Below, in pieces: positions 55,910 to 64,000 of a stretch of DNA of 64,000 nt; position 1 is the stretch's first letter, and each line of letters opens with the position of its first letter. Both the position numbers and the translations under genes were made by a program. The notes under the pieces are model-generated. The model ran no database searches. It was given only the letters and a program-made list of their open reading frames with translations, and was not told the DNA's origin. Source of the DNA: Oleiphilus messinensis (GTDB taxonomy: Bacteria > Pseudomonadota > Gammaproteobacteria > Pseudomonadales > Oleiphilaceae); the NCBI RefSeq assembly GCF_002162375.1, contig NZ_CP021425.1, positions 2,229,501 through 2,293,500 of the forward strand, in the 5' to 3' direction.

Positions 55910-58174
55910 TTAAGCCGTGCGACTTCGCTGTGATTTATTTTTTCGCGGTTTGCCGAGCGGTTTGGTTTTCCCGGTCGCTTTCTGTTTGCGCGGTGGTAAA
56001 CCGGTGTGCTGAGTTAAAGCCTGACCTTTGCGAGGTTGTCTTGCGCTGTTAGCGCCTGCTACATTAGCGCCGGTTTGGTTCGCACTACGGTGATTCGCCG
56101 GCTGTGTCGGTGGAATCAGGTGCTTCTTGCCATAGCCGATCAAGTGCGCTTTTCCCATGTTCTTGAGTGCTTCCCGTAACATTGGCCAGTTGTCCGGGTC
56201 GTGGTAGCGTAAAAAGGCCTTGTGCAGGCGACGTTGCCTTGCGCCTTTGGGGACAGCGACATCATCGGTTTTATAATTGAGCCGGTGCAGTGGATCTTTC
56301 CCGGAGTGATACATTGCTGTGGCAGAAGCCATCGGTGAGGGATAAAACGCCTGCACCTGATCCGCCCGGAACCCGTTCGATTTCAACCAGATGGCAAGAT
56401 TCATCATGTCTTCATCCCGGGTTCCGGGATGGGCGGCAATAAAGTAGGGAATCAGATATTGTTCTTTGCCCGCCTCTTTCGAGAAGTGGTCGAACAGTTC
56501 TTTGAAGCGATAATAGGTGCCCATCCCAGGTTTCATCATCTTGGACAGGGGGCCATCTTCAGAATGCTCGGGAGCAATTTTAAGGTATCCGCCAACGTGG
56601 TGAGTCACCAGTTCTTTTACGTATTCCGGATCTTCGACTGCCAGGTCATAACGTAATCCAGAGGCAATGAATATTCGTTTGATTCCCGGGATCTGTCTGG
56701 CTCGACGGTAAAGCTGAGTCGTCGCCGAATGATCTGTTTTCAGGTTTTTGCAGATTCCGGGATAGACACAGGATAATCGGCGACAGTTCGCATGTATTTC
56801 TTCACTTTTGCAATTCAGGTGATACATGTTAGCGGTCGGACCACCCAAATCGGAAATTATGCCTGTAAAGCCGGGTGTCAGATCCCTGATTTTCTCGATC
56901 TCACGGATAACAGAGTCTTCTGAACGGCTCTGGATTACACGGCCTTCATGCTCGGTGATCGAGCAAAAGCTACAGCCGCCAAAACAGCCGCGCATGATGT
57001 TTACCGAAAAACGAATCATTTCGTAAGCCGGGATTTTGGCATCCCCATAGGCTGGATGGGGTACCCGCTGATAGGGGAGTTCAAATACACTATCCAGTTC
57101 ATCGGTCGAAAGCGGTACGGGAGGAGGGTTCAGCCAGACGTAACGATCACCGTGCTTCTGTACCAGGGTATGAGCATTCGCTGGATTGGTTTCGAGGTGC
57201 AGGACACGGGAGGTGTGTGCATAGAGGATTTTATCGTTTCGCACTTTCTCAAAGGATGGCAAAAGAACGTAACTTTTGTTACTTCCTTCGGGCGCGACAA
57301 AGCGGAGAATCTGTGTGTCTCGATTATTCGCGTCCTGGGTATTCGAGGCATCTTCAGCTTCTACCTTCCCCTGCGTTCCTGTCGCGCAATTGCCCCCGGA
57401 TTGCTGGTTCAGGGCCTGGGTATCCATGTAAGGGTTCTGAGGCTCTGTGATAGGGCCTGGAATGTCGATGCGTGTTGAATCTTTGGCTTCCCAATCGTCA
57501 GGCAATTGCGACAGCATAATTGCGGTGCCACGAATATTGGTCATTGTGTTGGTCTGTTCGCCATTTGCCAGGCGGTGCACCACATCAATAACGGCGCGTT
57601 CAGCATTTCCGTAAAGTAGCAGGTCGGCTTTGGCATCCACCAGTACCGAACGACGAACTTTGTCAGACCAATAGTCATAATGTGCTATGCGGCGCAGGCT
57701 GGCTTCAATTCCGCCAACGATAACGGGCACATCTTTATAGGCTTCTTTACAGCGTTGGGTGTACACCAGCACGGCACGATCAGGACGCTTTCCACCTTCG
57801 TTGTTGGGGGTGTAAGCATCATCCTGGCGAATTTTTAAATCGGCGGTGTAGCGGTTGATCATCGAGTCCATGTTGCCGGCGGAGACCGCATAGCAGAGGT
57901 TGGGTTTTCCCAATGCCATGAAATCGTCTTTTGACTGCCAGTCGGGTTGGGCAATGATACCCACCCGGAAACCCTGATTCTCCAGCACGCGTCCAATTAC
58001 CGCCATACCGAAGCTGGGGTGATCAACATAGGCATCACCGCTGATGATAATCACATCACAGCTATCCCACCCCAATTGATCCATCTCCGCTCTGGACATC
58101 GGGAGAAATGGAGCCGGGCCAAAACATTCAGCCCAATATTTACGATAGGCGTGCAAAGGAGTTGCTGTCTGCAT
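55910..58174 (-). CDS. ygiQ: YgiQ family radical SAM protein
   Basis: The 754-residue protein begins [20 protein letters not shown], the YgiQ N-terminal motif, and has the radical-SAM cluster site [18 protein letters not shown] (about residues 393-410). The C-terminal third has [15 protein letters not shown]-like [21 protein letters not shown] basic Lys/Arg/Gln-rich tail of about 60 residues ends the protein. YgiQ proteins are universal in this group but their reaction is not established. The central region (about 270-300) contains an extra Gln/Asn-rich insert. Confidence 0.93.
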   Translation of the reverse strand: MQTATPLHAYRKYWAECFGPAPFLPMSRAEMDQLGWDSCDVIIISGDAYVDHPSFGMAVIGRVLENQGFRVGIIAQPDWQSKDDFMALGKPNLCYAVSAGNMDSMINRYTADLKIRQDDAYTPNNEGGKRPDRAVLVYTQRCKEAYKDVPVIVGGIEASLRRIAHYDYWSDKVRRSVLVDAKADLLLYGNAERAVIDVVHRLANGEQTNTMTNIRGTAIMLSQLPDDWEAKDSTRIDIPGPITEPQNPYMDTQALNQQSGGNCATGTQGKVEAEDASNTQDANNRDTQILRFVAPEGSNKSYVLLPSFEKVRNDKILYAHTSRVLHLETNPANAHTLVQKHGDRYVWLNPPPVPLSTDELDSVFELPYQRVPHPAYGDAKIPAYEMIRFSVNIMRGCFGGCSFCSITEHEGRVIQSRSEDSVIREIEKIRDLTPGFTGIISDLGGPTANMYHLNCKSEEIHANCRRLSCVYPGICKNLKTDHSATTQLYRRARQIPGIKRIFIASGLRYDLAVEDPEYVKELVTHHVGGYLKIAPEHSEDGPLSKMMKPGMGTYYRFKELFDHFSKEAGKEQYLIPYFIAAHPGTRDEDMMNLAIWLKSNGFRADQVQAFYPSPMASATAMYHSGKDPLHRLNYKTDDVAVPKGARQRRLHKAFLRYHDPDNWPMLREALKNMGKAHLIGYGKKHLIPPTQPANHRSANQTGANVAGANSARQPRKGQALTQHTGLPPRKQKATGKTKPLGKPRKNKSQRSRTA

Positions 58175-58457
58175 GAAAAATTACTTCATCTCGGTGATTT
58201 TAAGAGAACGCTTGCCGATCAACCGGCAAAATACCCGACCATTTTACCCGATTATTCAAAGCGCGGCGAATATTGATTGTGAAATATGCTCAAAATATGC
58301 TCGTCGTGTCCCTTTCAACTGTGACCTGGTGCGTACGAGTTCGCTGGCTCAAGGCAGGGTGGTTGTTTCCGGGGTATTTCAGGTGGCGTAACGATGTTAA
58401 TGTGTCGCTTGCTTGCCATACTCAACGAGTAGTTGAAAACGAAAAAGAGGAGGTATT

Positions 58458-58790
58458 GTGCCGGAGCTCAAAACAATCGGACTGTTCGTGTTAACCGCGG
58501 TAGCAGAAATTCTGGGCTGTTACTTGCCTTATCTTTGGTTGAAAGAAGACAGAAGTGTCTGGCTTTTGGTTCCTGCCGCTATGAGTCTGGCGTTGTTTGC
58601 CTGGTTGCTGTCATTGCATCCTACCGCCTCAGGTCGCGTTTATGCTGCGTATGGTGGAGTTTACATCTGTGTCGCCATTCTGTGGCTCTGGCTGGTCGAT
58701 GGTATCCGGCCAACGACTTGGGATATTGTAGGTTCAGCTGTGGCTGTATCGGGGATGGCCATTATCATGTTTGCGCCCCGGTCGGACTAA
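58458..58790 (+). CDS. ynfA: YnfA family inner-membrane protein (UPF0060)
   Basis: The 110-residue protein has four membrane segments and the conserved YnfA sequence: [40 protein letters not shown] and [20 protein letters not shown], then MAIIMFAPR. It belongs to the small-multidrug-resistance-like fold. GTG start after GAGGAGGT. It is a single gene. The start of a plus-strand spacer follows. Confidence 0.92.
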   Translation: MPELKTIGLFVLTAVAEILGCYLPYLWLKEDRSVWLLVPAAMSLALFAWLLSLHPTASGRVYAAYGGVYICVAILWLWLVDGIRPTTWDIVGSAVAVSGMAIIMFAPRSD

Positions 58791-58817
58791 ATCCCATTCG
58801 TTAAATCTGAAGTGCAA

Positions 58818-58838
58818 TTAAATTGATTTGCAATTTAA
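58818..58838. promoter_or_regulatory. 8-bp inverted repeat upstream of the second CaCA gene
   Basis: TTAAATTG-ATTTG-CAATTTAA lies about 100 nt before the start of the second antiporter gene. It could be an operator or part of an AT-rich promoter. No riboswitch core is visible here, in contrast to the first antiporter gene. Confidence 0.35.
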
Positions 58839-58938
58839 CTCAATTTAAGCGAGGTTTCTTTATGCAGGCTTTGGAAGGTTGATCTGCTAAACTTTTTTCA
58901 ACTCAAATAATGGTTCGGAAAGTAAGAGGGATTTCAGT

Positions 58939-60084
58939 ATGGCGTTACTTTTTAGCTTGCTGGCGTTGATCATTGCCTCTGTGGTGATCATGTATGCCTG
59001 CAATAGTTTCGATGATTCAGCGAGTTACCTCGGTCGAAATATGCAACCGGGTGTCAAAGGTGCCACCATCAATGCAATCGGAAGCAGTTTACCCGAACTG
59101 ATGACCGCCTTATTCCTGCTTTTCCTGTTCCAGGATCAAGACGGCTTTAGTGCCGGTATTGCGACCACGGCGGGCAGTGCGGTATTTAACTCCGTGATTA
59201 TTCCGATGTTGTGTATATTTGCCGTAGCTTACCGCGGCACACTTAAAAAAGTGGTCGGGCCTGATGGCAAAATGCGAATGGTCAGGGAGAAAATACAGTC
59301 TTTTAATATTTCCCGAAACACCATCGTTAGAGATGGCTTCTTTCTGTTGGTTGCAGAAGGGGCGCTGATCTGGTTTTTAGGGGGCACAACGATGGCCTGG
59401 TGGATGGGCGCCGCGATGATGTTTATCTACGTCCTTTACTTCCTCTATCTGTCTCGTGGGTTCAGCGGTGGTGACTGGGAGGCCCATGAAAGCGAGGATG
59501 AAGACGATGATGAAGAGCCGGCGCCTTCGAAGTTGAAGGCTCTGATTACGTTTGACTTCAACAACTTGATATTTGACGGCAAAGATTTTACGACTCAGTC
59601 CGCCTGGATTGTTCTGAGTTGTGCCACCGCGGTCATCGGTGTCGCGTGCTACGTCCTGGCAGAAGTTGTTATTATCTCAGCTGACTTGTTGGGTGTTCCA
59701 GCCTATTTCACTGCGGTGATCTTTGCTGCAGCAGCAACGTCTGTGCCGGATACAGTGCTTTCGGTAAAAGACGCTGTTAAAGGTGAATATGATGATGCAA
59801 TTGCCAATGCACTTGGCTCCAATACGTTTGACATAACCGTTGCCCTGGGCCTGCCCCTGTTGTTGTATGGGCTGTTGTACGGAGATGTGATGCTTTCATC
59901 AGCAGGCGACGAAACCAATGCCAGTGTACAGGCACTGCGAATTGTGCTTTTCGGCGTTACCGTCGCAGTACTGTCCTGTTTCCTGATCTCAAAAAGCATC
60001 ACAGTGAAAACTGCCTATTTTCTCGGTGCAATCTACACCGGATGGCTCGCCTTTCTGTTTGCGGATGTCATGGGCTGGATTTAA
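58939..60084 (+). CDS. Sodium/calcium exchanger family (CaCA) membrane protein
   Basis: The 381-residue protein has about ten membrane segments. Its two alpha-repeats appear as INAIGSSLPELMTALFLLF with TAGSAVFNSVIIP, and AAAATSVPDTVLSVKDAV with ANALGSNTFDITVALG. The G-S-S-x-P-E / G-S-x-x-x pattern fits cation exchangers, but the second signature has Asp in place of Glu. A strongly acidic loop (ESEDEDDDEEPAPSK, about residues 190-205) lies in the middle and could bind calcium. Ion specificity is unknown. The ATG follows GAGGG at about 10 nt. Confidence 0.82.
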   Translation: MALLFSLLALIIASVVIMYACNSFDDSASYLGRNMQPGVKGATINAIGSSLPELMTALFLLFLFQDQDGFSAGIATTAGSAVFNSVIIPMLCIFAVAYRGTLKKVVGPDGKMRMVREKIQSFNISRNTIVRDGFFLLVAEGALIWFLGGTTMAWWMGAAMMFIYVLYFLYLSRGFSGGDWEAHESEDEDDDEEPAPSKLKALITFDFNNLIFDGKDFTTQSAWIVLSCATAVIGVACYVLAEVVIISADLLGVPAYFTAVIFAAAATSVPDTVLSVKDAVKGEYDDAIANALGSNTFDITVALGLPLLLYGLLYGDVMLSSAGDETNASVQALRIVLFGVTVAVLSCFLISKSITVKTAYFLGAIYTGWLAFLFADVMGWI

Positions 60085-60200
60085 ACCCATACGACTTTAG
60101 TAAAATAATGCTGGTAGCAAGTGGCGTTTCGGGTTCGGTTAATCTAACATTGCGCTCAGTGAAAGGATGAAAACTTAATTCAACAAGGAGTGAAATTAGC

Positions 60201-61157
60201 GTGAGCATTGCCAATTACAATAAAGCCAGTCTGCTATCAGTTTTGTTGATAACCGGATGTGGGGGAGACTCTTCCAACCCTGACAATAGTGATAATTCAA
60301 AGCAAGCTTCATTCACCGCTGGACCCTTCACCGCAGAGTATTATCAGGAACAGGATGGTGATCGAGTTGGTGTAGGATCAGACGGATCGTACCCTGATAT
60401 TGTTCCCGAATTAATCGAGACCAAAGTCGTTTCACGATCGTCGATTTATTACTCCACTCGCAATAGTGCGGCAGGTAGTATTTTGCACACGATTTCCCCA
60501 AACAATTTCTATGCAGTCTGGGAAGGTGAGCTAAATGTATCGGGTGCGCCTCAAACTATAAATGTAAACTTCGATATGGATCACTCTGATGTGTCTTTTT
60601 ACGTTGATGATGAACTAGTCGCAAAGTGGAAGGATAACAGGGCTTTTATTCCGTTAGCGTTATCCGTTGGTACGCACAGTGTTCGCATCGAATTCCATAA
60701 TCACAATTATTTTGTTGATTTTAATGCCTCGTTTACACGCTACCCTGTGTTGACCGTCGAAACTGCAAGGGATGAGATTGCACCACTTATAGGAGATAAC
60801 ACTCGAGTAGCTTACGTGAGTTCCTACGATGCAAAATCGGAATTTAATGAGATAACTGTCGAGCTTGATGATTCACCCGACCCCGTTTTTCTCACCCTGG
60901 TTTCCTACGAATCTATCAACTGGGTGATTGATAATCCGCATAATGTCGAGATTTCCGGCATTGTATTCAATACGAATAATGCCGGCTCGTCAGTAAGTGA
61001 AAGTTCTGGTGCGCCGGTATTTCAAATTTCGGATTTGAGCAGAAGTTATGAGTCGTATGATAGCTCAGTAGAATCCGATATTATCAACATCACCGAACGT
61101 AGCCCCTATTTTTTCCCCGTGGATTCCGAGTTAACTGCGGTAGAAATCCAGTTCTGA
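60201..61157 (+). CDS. Lipoprotein with PA14-like beta domain, unknown function
   Basis: The 318-residue product has a lipoprotein signal (LLSVLLITGCGGDSS, Cys near residue 20) and a Ser/Asp/Asn linker. The first globular part (AEYYQEQ, YAVWEGELNV, VNFDMDHSDVSFYVDDELVA, AFIPLALSVGTHSVRIEFHN) follows the PA14/carbohydrate-binding beta-sandwich pattern. The last 100 residues form a separate beta-rich domain. The start is GTG after AAGGAG at 9 nt. No operon partner is seen. Binding of a glycan is inference only. Confidence 0.6.
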   Translation: MSIANYNKASLLSVLLITGCGGDSSNPDNSDNSKQASFTAGPFTAEYYQEQDGDRVGVGSDGSYPDIVPELIETKVVSRSSIYYSTRNSAAGSILHTISPNNFYAVWEGELNVSGAPQTINVNFDMDHSDVSFYVDDELVAKWKDNRAFIPLALSVGTHSVRIEFHNHNYFVDFNASFTRYPVLTVETARDEIAPLIGDNTRVAYVSSYDAKSEFNEITVELDDSPDPVFLTLVSYESINWVIDNPHNVEISGIVFNTNNAGSSVSESSGAPVFQISDLSRSYESYDSSVESDIINITERSPYFFPVDSELTAVEIQF

Positions 61158-61352
61158 ATTCCTGATTCTGAATGCGAATTAATCCCTGCTCGGCCTCAAC
61201 TGGATTTCATGAAAATGATTGGCGGTGGTGCAGTAGTTTGAGTGGGCAAGGGAGACAGCAACTTTGGTTTCAATTGTCCGGGGTAACATTCAAGCCCATG
61301 AAGCAGAGTGAAAAACCGCATTAAGTCGGGATATTTAATCTAGAATGAAATG

Positions 61353-61396
61353 AGTAGCAGGAGGACAGTAGTTTCCTCTTGCTACTGTTTTATTTT
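61353..61396 (+). terminator. Rho-independent terminator downstream of the lipoprotein gene
   Basis: GTAGCAGGAGGA pairs with TCCTCTTGCTAC (one G-T pair) around an 8-nt loop and is followed by TGTTTTATTTT. It lies about 200 nt after the lipoprotein stop codon. Confidence 0.7.
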
Positions 61397-61455
61397 ACAT
61401 ACGTGCAAACGGAATTAAAGTTTCGAAAAGTAATGTAGAGCTAACGGAGCCGGTT

Positions 61456-61929
61456 GTGAAGGTTGAATTGTCAGAACAGGATTACATTGATGCAACACGC
61501 TTGCATGCCAGGCAACCGGTAATTTTTATGTCGATTTTGGTGCTTATTGTTGGAGTCGTGTCTGCTCTGGCATCGGATTCGCTGGGTATTGAGGCCGGTA
61601 CCGTATTAGAAGCAATGGTTGGAGCACTGGTGGGTATTGCTCTTTACTACTTTTGGATTGTGCGGCTTTGGTGCAAGCGAATTTATCGGCAGCAACGCAA
61701 TTTGCAAACCCCATATGAACTTACCTGGGACCAAAATCGGGTCATTATGGTGGGTGAGTATGGTGAAAGTTCAATCCCCTGGAGCAATTTCGTAAAGTAC
61801 CGGGAGAATGAGGATTTAATACTGATGTATTATTCAGATGCGCTCTATAATCTCGTGACAAAAAGGTCGTTCGATAGTCTCGAAGAACTGGATCAATTCC
61901 GGAATTTTCTGAGTAAACAAGCAAACTGA
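61456..61929 (+). CDS. YcxB-like membrane protein
   Basis: The 157-residue protein has two adjacent membrane spans (about residues 23-44 and 51-70) followed by a soluble C-terminal domain with YELTWDQNRVIMVGEYGES, IPWSNFVKYRENEDLILMYY and SLEELDQFRNFL. This is the layout of YcxB/PH-like bacterial membrane proteins. The start is GTG after GGAG. Function unknown. A hairpin follows at 61943-61969. Confidence 0.65.
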   Translation: MKVELSEQDYIDATRLHARQPVIFMSILVLIVGVVSALASDSLGIEAGTVLEAMVGALVGIALYYFWIVRLWCKRIYRQQRNLQTPYELTWDQNRVIMVGEYGESSIPWSNFVKYRENEDLILMYYSDALYNLVTKRSFDSLEELDQFRNFLSKQAN

Positions 61930-61942
61930 GTTTTTGCAGTAC

Positions 61943-61969
61943 CCGCAGACAGCTGTTTTTTGTCTGCGG
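61943..61969. terminator. Hairpin between YcxB-like gene and azoR
   Basis: CCGCAGACA pairs with TGTCTGCGG (9 bp) around a T-rich loop, between two convergent genes. It is probably a bidirectional terminator, with a short T-rich tail on the plus side. Confidence 0.55.
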
Positions 61970-61990
61970 TTTCGCATTATTTATCGATTT

Positions 61991-62647
61991 TCAAGCGGGC
62001 AGAGCAAGTTGCTCAGTGATGTCTGAAATTAACCCAGGAAGTGCAGCGTATGCCCGCTCAATGGATTTGAGATGCCTTGAATCGTTAAACTCCTGATATT
62101 CAATCCGCACTTCATGGGTCTGTGCAACGCCCAGATATTTACTAACGGTGTTGATATGGGGGCCTAAATGGTTCATTGATTCTCTCACCCCGTTGGTTTC
62201 GAAGCCAAACTCACCACATGATGTCAGCAGAACCAGTATTTTTCCGGACATTGTGGGCTCCAAAGGGAAATCCCCCCGATTCAAATCAAACGTGAAAGTC
62301 TTATTCACGCGGATCACCTGGTCAAACCATGCCTTCAGGGCTGCCGGCATGCCATAGTTATACATCGGGCTGGTCATCAGGATGATATCGGCGCTGGAAA
62401 CCTCATCAATAAGTTGGTCCGAAAGTGCCAGCAATAATTTCTGTTCTTCGGTTCGTTTTACCTCAGGGGTAAAAACAGCGGCGATCCAGGGCTCTGAAAT
62501 AAACTCCGGCGGTTGGGTGCCAATATCACGATAGATGATTTTATCTTCCGGTCGTTCAATTTTCCACTGGCTTGTAAATGCTTCTCCCAGAGCGCGGGTT
62601 ATTGAGCGTGATAGTCGAGCACTTGAATCGATATGAAGTATATTCAT
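61991..62647 (-). CDS. azoR: FMN-dependent NADH-azoreductase AzoR
   Basis: The product of about 218 residues has a flavodoxin-like fold with the FMN-phosphate loop in NILHIDSSARLSRSITRALG, the motif MTSPMYNYGMPAALKAWFDQ and VLLTSCGEFGF. It reduces quinones and azo compounds with NADH. ATG 62647 is chosen because AGGGA lies 8-10 nt upstream; an ATG 27 codons earlier has no such site. It is divergent from a LysR regulator gene with a shared operator, so LysR control is likely. Confidence 0.9.
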   Translation of the reverse strand: MNILHIDSSARLSRSITRALGEAFTSQWKIERPEDKIIYRDIGTQPPEFISEPWIAAVFTPEVKRTEEQKLLLALSDQLIDEVSSADIILMTSPMYNYGMPAALKAWFDQVIRVNKTFTFDLNRGDFPLEPTMSGKILVLLTSCGEFGFETNGVRESMNHLGPHINTVSKYLGVAQTHEVRIEYQEFNDSRHLKSIERAYAALPGLISDITEQLALPA

Positions 62648-62706
62648 CGTTTTATTCCCTACTGGATACTGTTGAAGTAGTTGAATTATGAGAAATGAAC
62701 AATGCT

Positions 62707-62735
62707 TTGACAAATGGTGAAAATTCAACTATGAG
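62707..62735 (+). promoter_or_regulatory. Probable promoter of the LysR gene
   Basis: TTGACA (62707-62712) and TATGAG (62730-62735) are separated by 17 nt, with the operator below overlapping the -10. Confidence 0.55.
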
Positions 62736-62749
62736 TGAAAATAACTCAT
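62731..62749. promoter_or_regulatory. LysR-type operator between azoR and lysR
   Basis: ATGAGT-GAAAATA-ACTCAT is a perfect 6-bp inverted repeat with a 7-nt spacer and contains the T-N11-A core of LysR-family boxes. It lies between the divergent azoR and LysR genes, where the regulator would be expected to bind. Confidence 0.7.
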
Positions 62750-62762
62750 CTATGGTGGCACT

Positions 62763-63662
62763 ATGTTTTCTCATCTCCCACAACTTAACAGTATTCGTGT
62801 GTTCGAAGCTGCCGCTCGATTAAGTAGCTTTAAGGCTGCAGCCGAGGAGCTAAATGTCACCCCCACAGCGGTTTCCCATCAAATCACAAATCTCGAAAGC
62901 AAGCTGTCGGTGACGCTGTTTGAGCGCAAGGTGCGCTCTGTGATATTGACTCCGGAAGGGGAGCGACTTGCTCAGGTTGCACACCAGGCATTGCGACAAC
63001 TGTCCACCGTCGTCGAAGACATTTCTGCATTGCACTCTGTACTGCGTGTATCGACCACTACCTCCTTCGCAGCACTTTGGCTGGTCCCCAATCTTGTGGA
63101 TTTTCAATCGCAATACCCGGATATACAGGTGGAGATCAATACAGGGGAAGGCCTGGACGACCTGAAACGAGATAGTCGCATCGATTTAGCCATACGGTAC
63201 GGAAAAATGACGGATGACGAGGGCACAGCCTTGGTAACAGAGCAGTTTGCGGCCTATGCCTCAACGCAATATCTGATGGATTCAGAAAATCAATTGTCTT
63301 CAGAAAATCAATTGTCTTCGGAGAACTTGTTGCAGAATCGCTGGAAAAACCCGGACTTGTCACCCATGACCTGGGATCGATGGTGCGAGCATAATGGTGT
63401 TCAACACAGGGACTGTCAGGTAATAGAGTTTGATCAGGAACACCATGTACTCCATGCCGCATTGGCCGGGCAAGGAATCGCACTGTTGAGTTCTGTATTG
63501 GTGCAATCTGCACTTGAACACAATTGGCTGGTTCCATATGGGAAAAACTGTACCTTGCCCGGGCTTACTTATTATTTGCTGGAATCGCCATTCAGCAAAC
63601 AACTTCGTAAAGTTGTTGTGTTTAAAGCCTGGTTGATTGAAAGGTTGGTCTGGGCCGGTTGA
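62763..63662 (+). CDS. LysR-family transcriptional regulator
   Basis: The 299-residue protein has an N-terminal winged helix with LNSIRVFEAAARLSSFKAAA and VTPTAVSHQITNLESKLSVT, followed by a substrate-binding domain. It probably regulates the divergent azoR. An 18-nt tandem duplication inside the coding sequence (63282-63317) gives a repeated S-E-N-Q-L-S-like hexapeptide at about residues 175-190. The position suggests a loop of the effector domain where such expansions could be tolerated. Confidence 0.88.
   Translation: MFSHLPQLNSIRVFEAAARLSSFKAAAEELNVTPTAVSHQITNLESKLSVTLFERKVRSVILTPEGERLAQVAHQALRQLSTVVEDISALHSVLRVSTTTSFAALWLVPNLVDFQSQYPDIQVEINTGEGLDDLKRDSRIDLAIRYGKMTDDEGTALVTEQFAAYASTQYLMDSENQLSSENQLSSENLLQNRWKNPDLSPMTWDRWCEHNGVQHRDCQVIEFDQEHHVLHAALAGQGIALLSSVLVQSALEHNWLVPYGKNCTLPGLTYYLLESPFSKQLRKVVVFKAWLIERLVWAG
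63282..63317. repeat. 18-bp tandem duplication inside the LysR gene
   Basis: TCAGAAAATCAATTGTCT occurs twice in tandem, followed by a partly matching third unit (TCGGAGAAC). It is in frame and duplicates six residues. Confidence 0.9.
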
Positions 63663-63938
63663 TGTATTGGATTCTTTGGTTGGTACCTTGTTTCCGCCGC
63701 GTGGAGTTGCTGCTAGCTCATATAGACTGGCTCACTCTCGCTGTGTATGCCTGGATAAAATCACGTTGGCTGAGGTTAAAAATTAAAGTGTCAATGAGGG
63801 CGAACTGCTGGATATTAAATTGCCGTGTGGTTTTTTGAGGTTAATTGATTGATTTGTGATCGTGTTTGTGGAGGTTTTGTGTTGGTAGTTGTGGCATAAT
63901 GCAGCGTAATTTAAGCAACTTTAAATCGAGATAGTACC

Positions 63939-64000
63939 TTGTTAACAACTGCAAATATCACAATGCAATTTGGCGCTAAGCCGCTGTTTGAAAATGTTTC
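63939..64000 (+). CDS. YbiT-type ABC-F ATPase (5' end only)
   Basis: The window ends inside a gene that starts TTG at 63939. The visible translation MLTTANITMQFGAKPLFENV is nearly that of the E. coli YbiT N-terminus. YbiT is an ABC-F protein that acts on ribosomes. The rest of the gene lies outside the window. An upstream start codon cannot be excluded. Confidence 0.75.
   Translation, partial: MLTTANITMQFGAKPLFENV

Overview
The window reads as a chromosomal segment of a marine-type gammaproteobacterium of moderate GC. The evidence is the ydbH-ynbE-ydbL envelope operon, a glrK-qseG-glrR two-component locus, YgiQ, YnfA, a YbiT-type ABC-F gene at the right edge, a gammaproteobacterial-type tRNA-Pro(CGG), and an SSF-type hybrid kinase of the CbrA kind. 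Together with a flavin monooxygenase / esterase / metal-dependent hydrolase cluster this resembles lipid- or hydrocarbon-using Oceanospirillales/Alteromonadales relatives. The genus cannot be fixed from sequence reading alone. No prophage, CRISPR array or conjugative element is visible.

Layout. 1-8.6 kb: housekeeping and envelope genes (SirB2-like, PilZ, Lon-like protease, YdbL/YnbE/YdbH) and a pseudo-receiver. 8.6-23.1 kb: a menaquinone pathway (menA divergent from menF-menD, then menB-menC, then menE) broken twice. The first break holds a VOC-protein remnant, a REP-associated transposase (RAYT), an AT-rich island bounded by 31-nt direct repeats, and tRNA-Pro. The second break holds two unrelated minus-strand genes and an intact IS3-family element that cut a small gene in two. 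No menH candidate is seen in the window. 23.1-30.4 kb: a luciferase-like oxidoreductase, the glrK-qseG-glrR signalling operon preceded by a long hairpin-rich spacer, an HSL-type esterase and a small membrane protein. 30.4-39.4 kb: a 1308-residue secreted di-haem protein with a duplicated C-terminal domain, an HTH protein, a PAP2-like membrane protein, an AraC regulator, a transglutaminase-like protein, a macro-domain protein and a DyP peroxidase.

39.4-50.5 kb: a large SSF hybrid histidine kinase, a CaCA antiporter controlled by what looks like a yybP-ykoY manganese riboswitch, a PhoD-like phosphatase, then a co-directional trio of metal-dependent hydrolase, Baeyer-Villiger-type monooxygenase and HSL esterase. 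50.5-64 kb: single-gene units (response regulator, DUF2789, di-iron MBL protein, patatin, AsmA-like protein, MDR oxidoreductase, YgiQ, YnfA, a second CaCA antiporter, a lipoprotein, YcxB-like protein), a divergent azoR/lysR pair with an obvious operator, and the first codons of a YbiT-type ABC-F ATPase.

The most noteworthy items are the manganese riboswitch with a readable translational switch, the twice-interrupted men cluster, the IS3 insertion whose removal restores a reading frame, the repeat-bounded AT-rich island next to a RAYT and a tRNA, the HzsA-like di-haem protein with a tandem C-terminal domain, and several candidate structured RNAs or operators. Alternative start codons (GTG, TTG) with good ribosome binding sites are frequent.
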